Of a stretch of 59,997 nt of DNA, positions 27,821 through 39,168 are shown one piece after another. A program made the position numbers and the translations under genes. Origin of the DNA: Bacteroidaceae bacterium (GTDB lineage: Bacteria; Bacteroidota; Bacteroidia; Bacteroidales; Bacteroidaceae); assembly GCA_017379075.1 (NCBI GenBank), contig JAFNXL010000042.1:1-59997 (forward strand), given 5' to 3'. Every line of letters begins with the position of its first letter. Position 1 is the first letter of the stretch. Below the pieces are notes generated by a model, which made no database searches, was not told the origin of the DNA, and saw only the letters and a list, made by a program, of their open reading frames with translations.

Positions 27821-29245
27821 TCAATGTTTGTTCACCGTCTTAAGGACATCTTTGTCCACTTCGACTTTGTATTTTTTGCGTAGTCTTTCCACAAAGAGGT
27901 TTTCGCAATGGCGTTGGTAATCTGTTAAAACTTGTGCACTTACATCTTGCCAATTCTTTGGGCCTTTTTTGAGTTTTTCACCAACAATCCCAACATAAGG
28001 GAATCCGTCTATAGGCTTTGGTTTTAATTTTTTGACTTTTAAACCTAAGATGTCTACATTGCGATTTTCACCTTGTTTAAAAAGTCCCTTTTCCATACGG
28101 ACTGTAATGCTGTCCTTGTTGAACTTGTTACGAATTGTAGAAACCCATTGTTCGGGCTTAATTTTTTTTAATGCTTTTTTTACTGCTTTTATGTCTTTTT
28201 CTTGCTGGCAGTAGTAAATCATTCCGTTGAATCGTGGCTTGTCCCATGCATACGCTTTCTTGTTATTTTTGAAGAAGGATTCCATTCCTAAAGTGTCTTT
28301 CCCTGCAGGCTCCCACACTTCGCGATTACAGATCTCGTAAAGTAACAGACCATCGTGATATTCTTGTACAAGATATTTTAAATCCTTGTCCTCTGCACAT
28401 AGACGTTCTGTCTCTTCATCCAAAATTTGTTCAACGCTTTTGTTTGATGCACCTTTTGATGCGATGGAGTCAATTGCTTGCGCGGCTAATTGGCTTTTAA
28501 TACCTTTGCTTTCTAAGAAACGTGCGATTCCAGGCTTTAGCTCTTCGAATGGTTCCAATTCCTTTCTGTCCATCATCTTAACAATGTGATAGCCGACGGT
28601 TGACAGAAACGGTTCAGATATTTCGTACTTATTTAAAGAATATGCCACATCCTCAAACTCTTTCAAAGTTTGATTAGGGCCAATCCAAGAAAGAACTCCT
28701 CCTTTTGGTGCGGACTGTGGGTCTTGGCTTATTTTCTTTGCCAGCTCTGCGAAATCTGCTCCGTTTTCTATAGCTTGGAATATAGAGTCAATCCGCTCTT
28801 TTGCTTTTATTTGTTCTTCTTTGCTCGCATTTTGTTTTACCCTCAGGAAAATATGTGCAGGCAGGATGACATCCTTTCCTTGCAAGTTGGCATTCATCCG
28901 GTCGTAATATTTCCGGCACTCTTCTTCCATTCGGTTTTGTGGTACTAACAGAGGCTGAATCTGTTGGTCACGGTATGTACGGAACTCCTTGCGGAAGCTA
29001 CTCAATGTGTCTAATTTTGCATCTAATGCGGCTTCTACCTTCAGCTTGTAGTTTATGAACAGATCAACATATTCTTCTACAGTTTTTTTGTCAAGAACTC
29101 CTTCAGAATTATTTTTGTTGTAGTTGTATTCAAACTCGCTGAGGGTAATCGGTTTGTTGTTGATTCTCATCAAAACAGGATCTGTCTGCGACATCGCTGA
29201 GCAGACAAATCCTGTAAACCATAAGAAGAGCAAAAATTTCTTCAT
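27821..29245 (-). CDS. PPIC-type peptidyl-prolyl isomerase, second SurA-like protein
   Basis: 474 residues with signal peptide MKKFLLFLWFTGFVCSAMS. One clear parvulin domain (about 125-235) carries AHIFLRVKQ, SQDPQSAPKGGVLSWIG and VGYHIVKMMD. The C-terminal 200 residues are a less conserved, Lys-rich chaperone-like region. It is a distant paralogue of the neighbouring SurA-like protein. The gene starts 17 bp after the guaB stop; whether it shares the guaB transcript cannot be told. Confidence 0.88.
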   Translation of the reverse strand: MKKFLLFLWFTGFVCSAMSQTDPVLMRINNKPITLSEFEYNYNKNNSEGVLDKKTVEEYVDLFINYKLKVEAALDAKLDTLSSFRKEFRTYRDQQIQPLLVPQNRMEEECRKYYDRMNANLQGKDVILPAHIFLRVKQNASKEEQIKAKERIDSIFQAIENGADFAELAKKISQDPQSAPKGGVLSWIGPNQTLKEFEDVAYSLNKYEISEPFLSTVGYHIVKMMDRKELEPFEELKPGIARFLESKGIKSQLAAQAIDSIASKGASNKSVEQILDEETERLCAEDKDLKYLVQEYHDGLLLYEICNREVWEPAGKDTLGMESFFKNNKKAYAWDKPRFNGMIYYCQQEKDIKAVKKALKKIKPEQWVSTIRNKFNKDSITVRMEKGLFKQGENRNVDILGLKVKKLKPKPIDGFPYVGIVGEKLKKGPKNWQDVSAQVLTDYQRHCENLFVERLRKKYKVEVDKDVLKTVNKH

Positions 29246-29261
29246 GTTAAGAATATTGCAT

Positions 29262-30788
<1,527 letters not shown>

Positions 30789-30815
30789 TTATGGCAATTG
30801 CTGAGCCAAATTTTA

Positions 30816-32990
30816 TTAATTCGCCAGTTCCGACAGGAACTTCACGCGTACAAGACGGATTTCCTCTTCTGTATAGTCCTCTCCAAGTATGTCATAGGCT
30901 TCGTCCAAACTGTCTGTTTCAGATTCTTCGTGGAAGTAATCGTATATATCCCACATATGGTCTTCATCCATTACTTCGGTAATGTAATAATCGATGTTCA
31001 GTTTTGTGCCACTATAGACGATTGCCTCGATTTCATCCAATAGCTCATCCATGTCTTTTCCCAGAGATTTGGCAATGTCTGAGAAAGACATTTGGCGGTC
31101 AATTCCTTGGATGATGCTCACTTTGCTTTTGCTCTTGTTGGCAACGGTTCGAACCCGTAGGTCGGCCATAGGTTCTATTTCGTTTTCTTTACAGTAGTCA
31201 GCGATGAGCTTGCAGAAGTCTGCGCCGTAGCGTTTAGCCTTTCCTTGTCCTACACCAGTGATGTTTTGCAAGTCTTCGATGTCTGTAGGATAAATGGATG
31301 CCATTTCTTCCAAAGAGTTGTCCTGGAAAATGACATAGGGTGGTACGTCAAGCTTGCGCGATGTTTGTTTTCTCAAATCACGCAGCATGTTTAGAAGAGT
31401 TTCGTCAATGGCGCCGGAGCTACCTGTGGGTATAGCTTCATCATAATCACCATATTCGTTGTCTTCGGTAATCATGAAGGTGCGTGGCTTCTTTAAGAAC
31501 TCCCGGCCTTGCGCGGTAACTTTCAGTAAACCATAGTTCTCCACTTCCTTTTCAATGTATCCCATAATCATGCCTTGGCGGATGACTGCATTCCAGAAAT
31601 GTCTTTCTTTTCCTTCGCCACAGCCGAAACAGTCAAGTTCTCCATGTCGGTGTGCAATGACTTCGTCTGTCTCTCGGCCCACCAGCATGTCGACGATATA
31701 ATCTACCTTGAACTTCTCCTTGACTGCCACTATGACTTGTAGAGCTTTTACCAACTCTTCGGTAGCCTCCTTGCGAGTCTTGGGTTGTCTGCAATTGTCG
31801 CAATTTCCGCAATTGTCTTTTGGGTATTCTTCTCCAAAATAATGCAACAAGACCCTTCTTCTGCAAACCGAAGATTCCACATACGCCTGGGTCTCCTGTA
31901 AAAGTTGTCGGCCAATGTCCTGCTCAGCCACGGGTTTGCCTTCCATGAATTTCTCCAGTTTCTGCAAATCTTTGGGTGAGTAATAGGTCAGGCATACACC
32001 TTCTCCGCCATCACGTCCTGCGCGTCCGGTCTCCTGATAATAGCCTTCAAGGCTTTTGGGAATATCATAGTGTATGACAAATCTCACGTCTGGTTTGTCA
32101 ATGCCCATACCGAATGCAATTGTGGCAACGATTACGTCAATGCGCTCCATGATAAAGTCATCCTGTGTCTGACTTCGTGTCTGTGAATCCATTCCGGCAT
32201 GATAGGGACGGGCGTTGATGTTGTTGGCGCGTAACACTTCTGCCAAACCTTCAACTTTTTTCCTGCTAAGGCAATATACTATGCCGCTCTTTCCGGGATT
32301 TTGAAGGATAAACCGCGTAATGTCACTTTCCACATTTTTGGTTTTCGGACGTACTTCATAATAGAGGTTCGCCCTGTTGAAGGAACTCTTGAAGTCTTTA
32401 GCGTTCTGCATTCCAAGGTTCTTCTTTATGTCGCCTCTTACCTTGTCTGTGGCTGTTGCAGTAAGTGCTATTACCGGGGCATGGCCTATCTGCTCAATTA
32501 TAGGGCGTATACGGCGGTATTCCGGGCGGAAGTCATGGCCCCATTCCGAGATACAATGCGCTTCGTCCACTGCATAGAACGAGATTTTCACTTTGCTTAG
32601 GAAATCCACATTATCTTCCTTTGTCAAAGACTCTGGCGCCACGTACAAAAGTTTTGTGCGTCCGGACAGAATATCTTTTTTCACCCGATCTATTTCACTT
32701 TTGTTCAATGATGAGTTGATGAAATGTGCGATGCCGTCATCCTCGCTTACTTGGCGGATGGCGTCCACTTGGTTTTTCATCAGTGCGATTAAGGGTGATA
32801 TGACGATGGATGTACCATCCATCAATAGAGCAGGCAATTGATAGCAAAGACTTTTACCTCCTCCTGTAGGCATGAGTACAAATGTATCATGACCAGAAAG
32901 CACATTCTTTATAATCGCTTCCTGGTCACCTTTAAAGGAATCAAATCCAAAATAACGCTTCAGCAGTTCAGTCAAATTGATATCTTTCAT
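30816..32990 (-). CDS. recQ: ATP-dependent DNA helicase RecQ
   Basis: 724 residues. Superfamily 2 3'-5' helicase acting in recombinational repair. Walker A LMPTGGGKSLCYQLPAL, Walker B AVDEAHCISEWGHDFRPEY, and motif VI YYQETGRAGRDGG are intact. The zinc-binding cysteines lie in DNCGNCDNC (about residue 394), followed by the winged-helix domain and an HRDC domain (about 525-600, ASIYPTDIEDLQNITGVGQG). An acidic tail extends to the end (ESETDSLDEAYDILGEDYTEEE). Longer than E. coli RecQ (609 aa), chiefly through the tail. Confidence 0.96.
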   Translation of the reverse strand: MKDINLTELLKRYFGFDSFKGDQEAIIKNVLSGHDTFVLMPTGGGKSLCYQLPALLMDGTSIVISPLIALMKNQVDAIRQVSEDDGIAHFINSSLNKSEIDRVKKDILSGRTKLLYVAPESLTKEDNVDFLSKVKISFYAVDEAHCISEWGHDFRPEYRRIRPIIEQIGHAPVIALTATATDKVRGDIKKNLGMQNAKDFKSSFNRANLYYEVRPKTKNVESDITRFILQNPGKSGIVYCLSRKKVEGLAEVLRANNINARPYHAGMDSQTRSQTQDDFIMERIDVIVATIAFGMGIDKPDVRFVIHYDIPKSLEGYYQETGRAGRDGGEGVCLTYYSPKDLQKLEKFMEGKPVAEQDIGRQLLQETQAYVESSVCRRRVLLHYFGEEYPKDNCGNCDNCRQPKTRKEATEELVKALQVIVAVKEKFKVDYIVDMLVGRETDEVIAHRHGELDCFGCGEGKERHFWNAVIRQGMIMGYIEKEVENYGLLKVTAQGREFLKKPRTFMITEDNEYGDYDEAIPTGSSGAIDETLLNMLRDLRKQTSRKLDVPPYVIFQDNSLEEMASIYPTDIEDLQNITGVGQGKAKRYGADFCKLIADYCKENEIEPMADLRVRTVANKSKSKVSIIQGIDRQMSFSDIAKSLGKDMDELLDEIEAIVYSGTKLNIDYYITEVMDEDHMWDIYDYFHEESETDSLDEAYDILGEDYTEEEIRLVRVKFLSELAN

Positions 32991-33091
32991 TGGCGACCTA
33001 ATGTGGTAAGGTACTTACAAAGATATGATTTTTTTCTGAACAAACGAAGTTTTTCTGCTTTTTTTATACCGTGAAATGTAAAAAGTCTAAC

Positions 33092-34318
33092 TTAGGCATG
33101 CAGTATCATGGACTTTTCCAGTTGCTGTACTGCATACTCTCGGTTGATTTCCAACTTTTTTGTGTCTGAAGACGGAATGTCAAACTGTGCATCCATCATC
33201 ACACTTTCCATAATGCTGCGCAAGCCGCGAGCACCCAACTTGTATTCTACAGCCTTGTCTACCATATAGTCCAGTGCTTCATCTGTGAAAGTGAGCTCCA
33301 CACCGTCCATTTCGAAAAGTTTGATTTGCTGCCGTACAAGTGAGTTCTTCGGTTCCACCAGAATGTTACGCAATGTGTCGCGGTCAAGCGGTTTCAGGTA
33401 TGTGAGTACGGGCAGTCGGCCAATGATTTCGGGGATAAGGCCAAACGATTTCAGATCTTGTGGCAACACATACTTCATTAAGTCGTTGTTGTCAATCTTC
33501 ATCTGGTTCTTCACATTGTTGTAACCCACTGTGTGTGTGTTCAATCGTTGTGCTATCTTGTTTTCAATTCCGTCAAAAGCTCCGCCGCAAATGAACAAGA
33601 TATTACGGGTGTCCACTTTTACATAATCCTGGTCAGGATGTTTTCTGCCACCTTTGGGCGGAACGTTTACAATGCTGCCCTCCAATAGTTTGAGCAGACC
33701 TTGCTGAACACCTTCTCCGCTTACATCACGGGTGATACTGGGATTGGAACTTTTTCTTGCAATCTTGTCAATCTCATCAATGAAGACAATGCCTCTTTGT
33801 GTGGTTTCCACATCGTAGTCGGCCACTTGTAATAGTCGGCTCAAAATGCTTTCCACATCCTCGCCAACATATCCGGCTTCTGTGAAAACAGTGGCATCCA
33901 CAATTGTAAAAGGTACTTTCAATTGGCGGGCAATAGTGCGAGCCAACAAAGTTTTTCCCGTTCCGGTAGAGCCCACCATGATGATGTTGCTCTTTTCAAT
34001 CTCCACTTCGTTGTTGTCATCGGGTTGTCCCAGACGCTTGTAGTGGTTGTATACCGCCACGGCCAGACATCGTTTTGCCGTGTCCTGACCAATGACGTAT
34101 TGGTCCAGATAGGATTTTATCTCCTGTGGTTTAGGGATGTCCTTAAGCTCTTCTGCATTCGCTCTGTGTTGTCTGCCTTTGAGCTGTTCCCTGAAGATTT
34201 CGTTTGCTTGTTTTGAGCATTGCTCACAAATCATGCCGTGTAAGCCGGTCAGCAGTATGCCGCATTCCGACTCCGTCCTTCCGCAGAATGAACAGCGGCT
34301 TTCTTGTTTCTTTGCCAT
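33092..34318 (-). CDS. clpX: ATP-dependent Clp protease ATP-binding subunit ClpX
   Basis: 408 residues. Zinc-binding domain with four cysteines at the start ([12 protein letters not shown] and CEQCSKQ), then the AAA+ module: Walker A GSTGTGKT, Walker [15 protein letters not shown], pore/RKH region [19 protein letters not shown]. The unfoldase feeds substrates into ClpP, encoded 18 bp upstream on the same strand, with tig before it: the widespread tig-clpP-clpX order. Confidence 0.97.
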   Translation of the reverse strand: MAKKQESRCSFCGRTESECGILLTGLHGMICEQCSKQANEIFREQLKGRQHRANAEELKDIPKPQEIKSYLDQYVIGQDTAKRCLAVAVYNHYKRLGQPDDNNEVEIEKSNIIMVGSTGTGKTLLARTIARQLKVPFTIVDATVFTEAGYVGEDVESILSRLLQVADYDVETTQRGIVFIDEIDKIARKSSNPSITRDVSGEGVQQGLLKLLEGSIVNVPPKGGRKHPDQDYVKVDTRNILFICGGAFDGIENKIAQRLNTHTVGYNNVKNQMKIDNNDLMKYVLPQDLKSFGLIPEIIGRLPVLTYLKPLDRDTLRNILVEPKNSLVRQQIKLFEMDGVELTFTDEALDYMVDKAVEYKLGARGLRSIMESVMMDAQFDIPSSDTKKLEINREYAVQQLEKSMILHA

Positions 34319-34336
34319 GTTCTATCCTTTAACAGA

Positions 34337-35002
34337 TTAACGCCGGGAAAGCACCTGGTCCACCATTCCGTATTCTTTGGCCTCCTGTGCAGTCATCCAA
34401 TAGTCTCGGTCGCTGTCGGCCCACACCTTGTCAAAATCAGTGTGTGAGTGGTCTGCGATGATGGTGTACAGCTCTTTCTTCAATTTTTGGATCTCGCGTG
34501 CAGTGATTTCTATATCGCTTGCCTGTCCTTGAGCTCCTCCCATGGGCTGGTGGATCATTACACGGCTGTGAGTCAGCGCGCTTCTCTTTCCCTCTGCTCC
34601 AGCAACCAGCAGGACAGCTGCCATGCTGGCGGCCATGCCTGTGCAGATGGTGGCTACGTCTGAGGTTACAAACTGCATGGTATCATAAATACCCAATCCG
34701 GCATATACGCTTCCGCCAGGACTGTTCAGATAAATGCTGATGTCTTTTCCTGGATCCACGCTGTCCAGATACAGCAACTGTGCCTGCAGCGTGTTAGCGG
34801 TATACGCATCAATCTCGGTTCCCAGAAAGATAATTCGGTCCATCATCAGTCGGCTGAAAACGTCCATCTGCGTTACGTTCAGCTGTCGTTCTTCCAGAAT
34901 GTAGGGGTTAAGGTACTGGTTCTGTGCACTCACCACGTCATCCAGCACCATGCTGTTCATTCCAAGGTGGCGTGTGGCATATTTTCTGAAATCGTTGTTC
35001 AT
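34337..35002 (-). CDS. clpP: ATP-dependent Clp protease proteolytic subunit ClpP
   Basis: 221 residues. Serine protease subunit of the tetradecameric ClpXP protease. Catalytic triad visible: Ser in GMAASMAAVLL, His in MIHQPMGGAQGQ, Asp in SDRDYWMTAQEA. An N-terminal extension of about 25 residues may be a propeptide. Between tig and clpP lies a hairpin (35068-35104) that might partly uncouple the two genes. Confidence 0.96.
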   Translation of the reverse strand: MNNDFRKYATRHLGMNSMVLDDVVSAQNQYLNPYILEERQLNVTQMDVFSRLMMDRIIFLGTEIDAYTANTLQAQLLYLDSVDPGKDISIYLNSPGGSVYAGLGIYDTMQFVTSDVATICTGMAASMAAVLLVAGAEGKRSALTHSRVMIHQPMGGAQGQASDIEITAREIQKLKKELYTIIADHSHTDFDKVWADSDRDYWMTAQEAKEYGMVDQVLSRR

Positions 35003-35067
35003 AAGCCTGAATATTAGTTTTTTTATGTTTGTTCCTTTAGGGATACTGTTTACATCTTCCCTTCCAC

Positions 35068-35104
35068 GGACTCGGGGACGACCCGAAATGAGCCGTCCCC
35101 GTCC
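35068..35104 (-). terminator. GC-rich hairpin between tig and clpP
   Basis: GGACTCGGGGACG (35068-35080) pairs, with one bulged base, to CGTCCCCGTCC (35094-35104). There is no clear T-tract on the minus strand, so it may be an attenuator, an RNA processing or stability element, rather than a full terminator. Confidence 0.5.
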
Positions 35105-35172
35105 ATTCTTTTATCAGTTTACTTTCCCTATATATATTATATATAAGGTGTAATTGTCAAAACAGCGTTGTG

Positions 35173-36549
35173 TTATTCTGCAGCCTCTTCTTCTTGGGCG
35201 AACATCTTATTGAACTCGTCCAGAGAAATGGTCTTACGATTCAGAGTAGCCACTTCCATTACCTTTTGGGCAATCTTGCTTTCAACAGTGCGGGCTACCA
35301 TGTTCTCTACCTGCTGCTTGTTCTTCAACATTTCCTTGGCATAGTTGAGCAGAATGTCCTCGGGAATGTTCATCATGCCATACTGGGCAAATTGCAGACG
35401 GGTTACAACCTTTGCGCTTTCCAGGATGTCGTCCTGCTCTACCTTGATTTCCAACTGCTCGCTCAACTGCTCCTTGATGAGGTGCCATGTAAGCTCTTCC
35501 AGGCTGGGCGCGAAGTTCTTCTCAATGTATTCGTCATCCTTGTCCTCGTTGTTGATCTTCATGATGCGCTTGAGAGTGGCTTCGGGGAACTCCAACTTGC
35601 CGATACGCTCGGTCAGGTATGCACGCAAATCCAAAGTCAATTTGTACTCGCTGTCAATGGCAAACTGGTTTTCCATCTGCTTCTTGATGAAAGCACGGAA
35701 CTCCTCTTCGCTGCTTACAACACCTTCGCCCAGGATCTTGTCGAACAGTTCCTGATTGATGGCGCTTGCCTCGTATCGTGTGATTTCAGTAATTTGGAAG
35801 CTGAAGTCAGACTTCATTTCAGCAGCCTCCTCTTTGCTGATCTTCAGCAGAGAGCTCAGTTCAACGTCGTTGTTCTCGTATGCCTTGGCGGGGTTGAACA
35901 CCAATACGTCATTTACCTTAGCACCGTTGAACTTGGCCTTTTCTTCCTCGTTCTTCATGTAGTTGGGCAGCATTACCGCACCTTCCACCTGAATACCGCC
36001 TTCCAATACGTTGCCTTCAGCATCCAACTGGCCCAGGATACCCTTTACCATGTCGCCTTCCTTGCACTCGTCAACCTTATTGTACTGGCCTCCGCGCTGT
36101 GCATAGTTCTCCACCTGCTTGTTCACCATCTCGTCGCTAACCTCAATCTGGTAGTAGTCCAGAGAGTCCTTGTCGCTGATCTTTGCGTCAAACTCGGGAG
36201 CCAGAGCTACGTCGAAAACAAAAGTGAAGTCTTCCTTGTTTACGAAATCAACAGGTTCCTGCTTCTCCTCATTGGGGAGGGGTTCGCCCAGAATGTTGAT
36301 TTTCTGTTCACGGATGTATTTATATACTTCCTCACCCAGGATCTTGTTCACTTGTTCAGCCAGAATCTCTGTGCCGAAACGCTTCTTCAGGAGCGATGTG
36401 GGAACCATGCCGGGACGGAATCCGGGCAAGCTTGCTTTCTTACGGAAATCTTTCAGGGCGGCAGCTACCTTGCTTTCGTAGTCTGCCTTTTCAATTTGGA
36501 TAGTCAGCAAGGCATTTACCTTGTCTACCTTTTCAAATGAAACGTTCAT
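35173..36549 (-). CDS. tig: Trigger factor
   Basis: 458 residues. Ribosome-associated chaperone that shields nascent chains. The ribosome-binding tail signature is near the N-terminus (SLPGFRPGMVPTSLLKKRFG, matching GFRxGxxP). The middle domain is FKBP-like in position but lacks an obvious complete active site, and the C-terminal helical arms end in an acidic EEEAAE. First gene of the tig-clpP-clpX group, with a consensus promoter at 36610-36641. Confidence 0.92.
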   Translation of the reverse strand: MNVSFEKVDKVNALLTIQIEKADYESKVAAALKDFRKKASLPGFRPGMVPTSLLKKRFGTEILAEQVNKILGEEVYKYIREQKINILGEPLPNEEKQEPVDFVNKEDFTFVFDVALAPEFDAKISDKDSLDYYQIEVSDEMVNKQVENYAQRGGQYNKVDECKEGDMVKGILGQLDAEGNVLEGGIQVEGAVMLPNYMKNEEEKAKFNGAKVNDVLVFNPAKAYENNDVELSSLLKISKEEAAEMKSDFSFQITEITRYEASAINQELFDKILGEGVVSSEEEFRAFIKKQMENQFAIDSEYKLTLDLRAYLTERIGKLEFPEATLKRIMKINNEDKDDEYIEKNFAPSLEELTWHLIKEQLSEQLEIKVEQDDILESAKVVTRLQFAQYGMMNIPEDILLNYAKEMLKNKQQVENMVARTVESKIAQKVMEVATLNRKTISLDEFNKMFAQEEEAAE

Positions 36550-36609
36550 TTCTTAAAATCTACTTTATAATGGTTTGTTGTTTTTGCTAATAATCTGCTA
36601 AAGAGCGCA

Positions 36610-36641
36610 CAAAGGTACAAAATTCCCCCGAAATAATCAAA
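36610..36641 (-). promoter_or_regulatory. Promoter of tig
   Basis: Minus strand: TTTG (36641-36638), 20-bp spacer, TACCTTTG (36617-36610); both elements match the Bacteroidetes consensus. The ATG is about 60 bp downstream of the -7 box. Confidence 0.75.
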
Positions 36642-36667
36642 CTTACGCGGTGGAAATCGCAAAATCC

Positions 36668-37489
36668 TTATCCTTGTAGCACGGAACGCTCCTCATCCAT
36701 TTTCTGGAAATCTTTCATGCGAAGCACAAAACTATGGGTCAGATACTTGTCCAGCACCACTGGATTTACGGACAATTCCTGCGGGGTGCCGTGGAACAGA
36801 ATCTGGCCTTCAAAGAGCAGGTATGCACGGTCTGTAATACACAAAGTCTCTTCCACATTGTGGTCAGTAATGAGCACGCCGATGTTGCGTTGCTTCAGCT
36901 TCCATACAATATATTGGATGTCCTCCACCGCAATGGGGTCCACTCCGGCAAACGGTTCGTCCAGCATGATGAACTTGGGGTCGATGGCCAGGCAACGTGC
37001 AATTTCTGTTCGGCGGCGTTCGCCTCCGGAAAGTTGGTCACCCAGATTCTTTCTTACTTTCTGAAGTCGGAACTCGGCAATCAGGCTTTCCAGTTTTTCC
37101 CGTTGGTAGTCGCGGGGTTTGCCGGTCATCTCCAGCACGCTGGCAATGTTGTCCTCAACCGTCATTTTGCGGAACACGCTGGCTTCCTGAGCCAGATAGC
37201 CAATGCCGTGCCGTGCGCGCTTGTACACGGGGTAGTCTGTAATTTCCTTGTCGCCCAGGAAAATGCGTCCGGCATTGGGCACCACCAGACCGGTGGTCAT
37301 ATAGAAAGATGTGGTCTTTCCGGCACCGTTCGGGCCTAATAGTCCGACAATTTCGCCCTGGTGCACGTTGAATGACACATTGTTCACCACAGTGCGCTTT
37401 CCGTACACCTTTACCAATCCTTCGCTTTTCAATTCCAACCCTTTTTCTACGGGGCTGTTTGTCTGTTCTTGTATTGTATTGTCAGCCAT
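36668..37489 (-). CDS. lptB: LPS export ABC transporter ATP-binding protein LptB
   Basis: 273 residues from the ATG at 37489 ([13 protein letters not shown]). It powers extraction of LPS from the inner membrane by the LptB2FGC complex. Walker [12 protein letters not shown], signature [17 protein letters not shown], Walker [16 protein letters not shown] and the H-loop [10 protein letters not shown] are intact; the FAGVDPIA wording is typical of LptB. A long frame further upstream has no likely start after the -7 box TACTTTTG (minus strand, 37516-37509). Divergent from mlaE. Confidence 0.93.
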   Translation of the reverse strand: MADNTIQEQTNSPVEKGLELKSEGLVKVYGKRTVVNNVSFNVHQGEIVGLLGPNGAGKTTSFYMTTGLVVPNAGRIFLGDKEITDYPVYKRARHGIGYLAQEASVFRKMTVEDNIASVLEMTGKPRDYQREKLESLIAEFRLQKVRKNLGDQLSGGERRRTEIARCLAIDPKFIMLDEPFAGVDPIAVEDIQYIVWKLKQRNIGVLITDHNVEETLCITDRAYLLFEGQILFHGTPQELSVNPVVLDKYLTHSFVLRMKDFQKMDEERSVLQG

Positions 37490-37541
37490 GCAATATACAT
37501 TTTGGGCACAAAAGTACGAAAAAAGAGAAAAACAGCACCGC

Positions 37542-37577
37542 TTTGTTACAATTTTTAGGATAAAAAGCGTAAATTTG
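37542..37577 (+). promoter_or_regulatory. Candidate promoter of mlaE-mlaF
   Basis: TTTG (37542-37545), 24-bp spacer, TAAATTTG (37570-37577). Spacing is one base above the usual range. The ATG at 37599 is 21 bp downstream of the -7 box, which rules out the longer reading frame opening at 37311. Confidence 0.6.
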
Positions 37578-37598
37578 CCCATAATAAACCTCTACTAC

Positions 37599-38342
37599 AT
37601 GTTATTACAACAGTTTTTTGCCGCTTTTGGCCGATATTTGCAGCTCATGGGAAAGGTGTTCAGCATTCCGGAAAGGTGGCGTATGTTTTTCAGACAGTAC
37701 ATCAAAGAAATGGCACAGCTTGGAGTTGATTCCATCGGAATTGTCCTGCTCATCAGCTTTTTCATTGGTGCGGTTATTTGTATCCAGATCAAGCTGAATA
37801 TCCAGAGCGCCTGGATGCCAGCCTTTGTGACGGGTTATACCACCCGCGAGATTATGCTTCTGGAATTCTCCAGCAGTATCATGTGTCTTATCCTCAGTGG
37901 CAAGGTGGGCAGTAACATCGCATCCGAGATTGGAACCATGCGCGTGACACAACAGATAGACGCACTTGAAATCATGGGTGTCAATTCTGCTTCGTTCCTC
38001 ATTCTGCCCAAGGTATTGGGCTTGATAACGATGATTCCTTTTTTGGTCGTCTTCAGTATTGCCTTCGGTCTAATTGGTGCTTATGCCACTACATACATGG
38101 GCGTTATCACAGTGGAAGACCTCACGTCAGGATTGCTTTACGACTTTAACCAGTGGTATGTCTGGATGTCAATCATCAAGAGTCTTTGTTTTGCGTTCAT
38201 CATCTCCAGCGTTTCGTCCTTCTACGGGTATACGGTAGAGGGCGGTTCTTTCGATGTGGGCAAGGCCAGTACCAATGCAGTGGTGCGCAGCAGCATGCTC
38301 ATCTTGTTTGCAGACATTTTCCTCACCCAACTCTTAAGCTGA
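37599..38342 (+). CDS. mlaE: MlaE-family phospholipid transport permease
   Basis: 247 residues with about five membrane segments (GIVLLISFFIGAVICIQIKL, VLGLITMIPFLVVFSIAFGL). MlaE is the permease of a system moving phospholipids between inner and outer membranes. The characteristic motif is seen in KVGSNIASEIGTMRVTQQIDALEIMG. Followed 7 bp later by the matching ATPase mlaF. No MCE-domain mlaD follows; the pair ends at a terminator. Confidence 0.93.
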   Translation: MLLQQFFAAFGRYLQLMGKVFSIPERWRMFFRQYIKEMAQLGVDSIGIVLLISFFIGAVICIQIKLNIQSAWMPAFVTGYTTREIMLLEFSSSIMCLILSGKVGSNIASEIGTMRVTQQIDALEIMGVNSASFLILPKVLGLITMIPFLVVFSIAFGLIGAYATTYMGVITVEDLTSGLLYDFNQWYVWMSIIKSLCFAFIISSVSSFYGYTVEGGSFDVGKASTNAVVRSSMLILFADIFLTQLLS

Positions 38343-38349
38343 TTTCCCT

Positions 38350-39105
38350 ATGATTGAAATAAAACATTTGTACAAGTCATTTGAGGACAAGGATGTGCTC
38401 ATTGATATAAATGCCGTTTTCGAGGACGGAAAGACCAATCTTATCATCGGCCAGAGCGGAAGTGGAAAGACAGTGCTGATGAAGAACATCGTGGGCTTGT
38501 TTGTCCCCACCAGCGGACAGATATTGTATGATGGCCGCGACTTCATTGGAATGACCAAGCGCGAGCAGGTGCTTATCCGCCGCGAGATGGGCATGATTTT
38601 CCAGAGTGCGGCTCTCTTCGACTCCATGTCCGTGTTGGAGAATGTCATGTTCCCGTTGGAAATGTTTTCCGATGATTGCCAGGCCGACCGTATACGCCGT
38701 GCCAAGTTCTGCCTGGAACGTGTGAACCTTAAGGGTGCGGAGAACAAACTTCCCGGCGAAATCAGTGGCGGTATGCAGAAGCGTGTGGCCATTGCCCGTG
38801 CCATAGCCCTCAATCCCAAGTATCTTTTTTGCGATGAGCCAAACAGCGGCCTGGACCCCAAGACCAGTCTTGTCATAGACGAACTGATCCATGACATTAC
38901 GCAGGAGTATAAGATGACAACCATCATCAACACCCATGACATGAACTCCGTGATGGGTATTGGTGAAAACATTTTGTATATTTATAAGGGTCAAAAGGAA
39001 TGGCAGGGCAGCAAGGATCAGATTATGACCAGCACAAACGAACGTCTCAATTCGTTTATCTTTGCCAGCGATCTCTTCCGAAAGGTTAAGGAGGCCAACC
39101 AATAA
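38350..39105 (+). CDS. mlaF: MlaF-family phospholipid transport ATPase
   Basis: 251 residues. ABC ATPase partner of MlaE: Walker A IGQSGSGKTVLMKN, signature EISGGMQKRVAIARAIA, Walker B YLFCDEPNSGLDPKTS. The NSGLDP wording after Walker B is typical of MlaF. The ATG is 7 bp after the mlaE stop. A perfect terminator stem follows 24 bp after the stop codon. Confidence 0.94.
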   Translation: MIEIKHLYKSFEDKDVLIDINAVFEDGKTNLIIGQSGSGKTVLMKNIVGLFVPTSGQILYDGRDFIGMTKREQVLIRREMGMIFQSAALFDSMSVLENVMFPLEMFSDDCQADRIRRAKFCLERVNLKGAENKLPGEISGGMQKRVAIARAIALNPKYLFCDEPNSGLDPKTSLVIDELIHDITQEYKMTTIINTHDMNSVMGIGENILYIYKGQKEWQGSKDQIMTSTNERLNSFIFASDLFRKVKEANQ

Positions 39106-39129
39106 TACATATTAATATATATATACACT

Positions 39130-39168
39130 AACAGAAAAGAGATGCCAGCGCGGCATCTCTTTTCTGTT
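39130..39168. terminator. Bidirectional terminator between mlaF and the acyltransferase gene
   Basis: AACAGAAAAGAGATGCC (39130-39146) and GGCATCTCTTTTCTGTT (39152-39168) form a perfect 17-bp stem with a 5-nt loop. Its right end touches the stop codon of the convergent acyltransferase gene. Confidence 0.9.

Noticed and set aside
35170-36540. 456-codon ORF on plus, fully antisense to tig
   Set aside because: It mirrors the trigger-factor frame almost end to end, has a low-complexity Leu/Val/Phe-rich composition typical of antisense frames, and no promoter or homology signal.
37311-37598. Extended N-terminus for MlaE
   Set aside because: The extra frame overlaps the divergent lptB gene and lies upstream of the predicted promoter; MlaE proteins begin close to the ATG at 37599.
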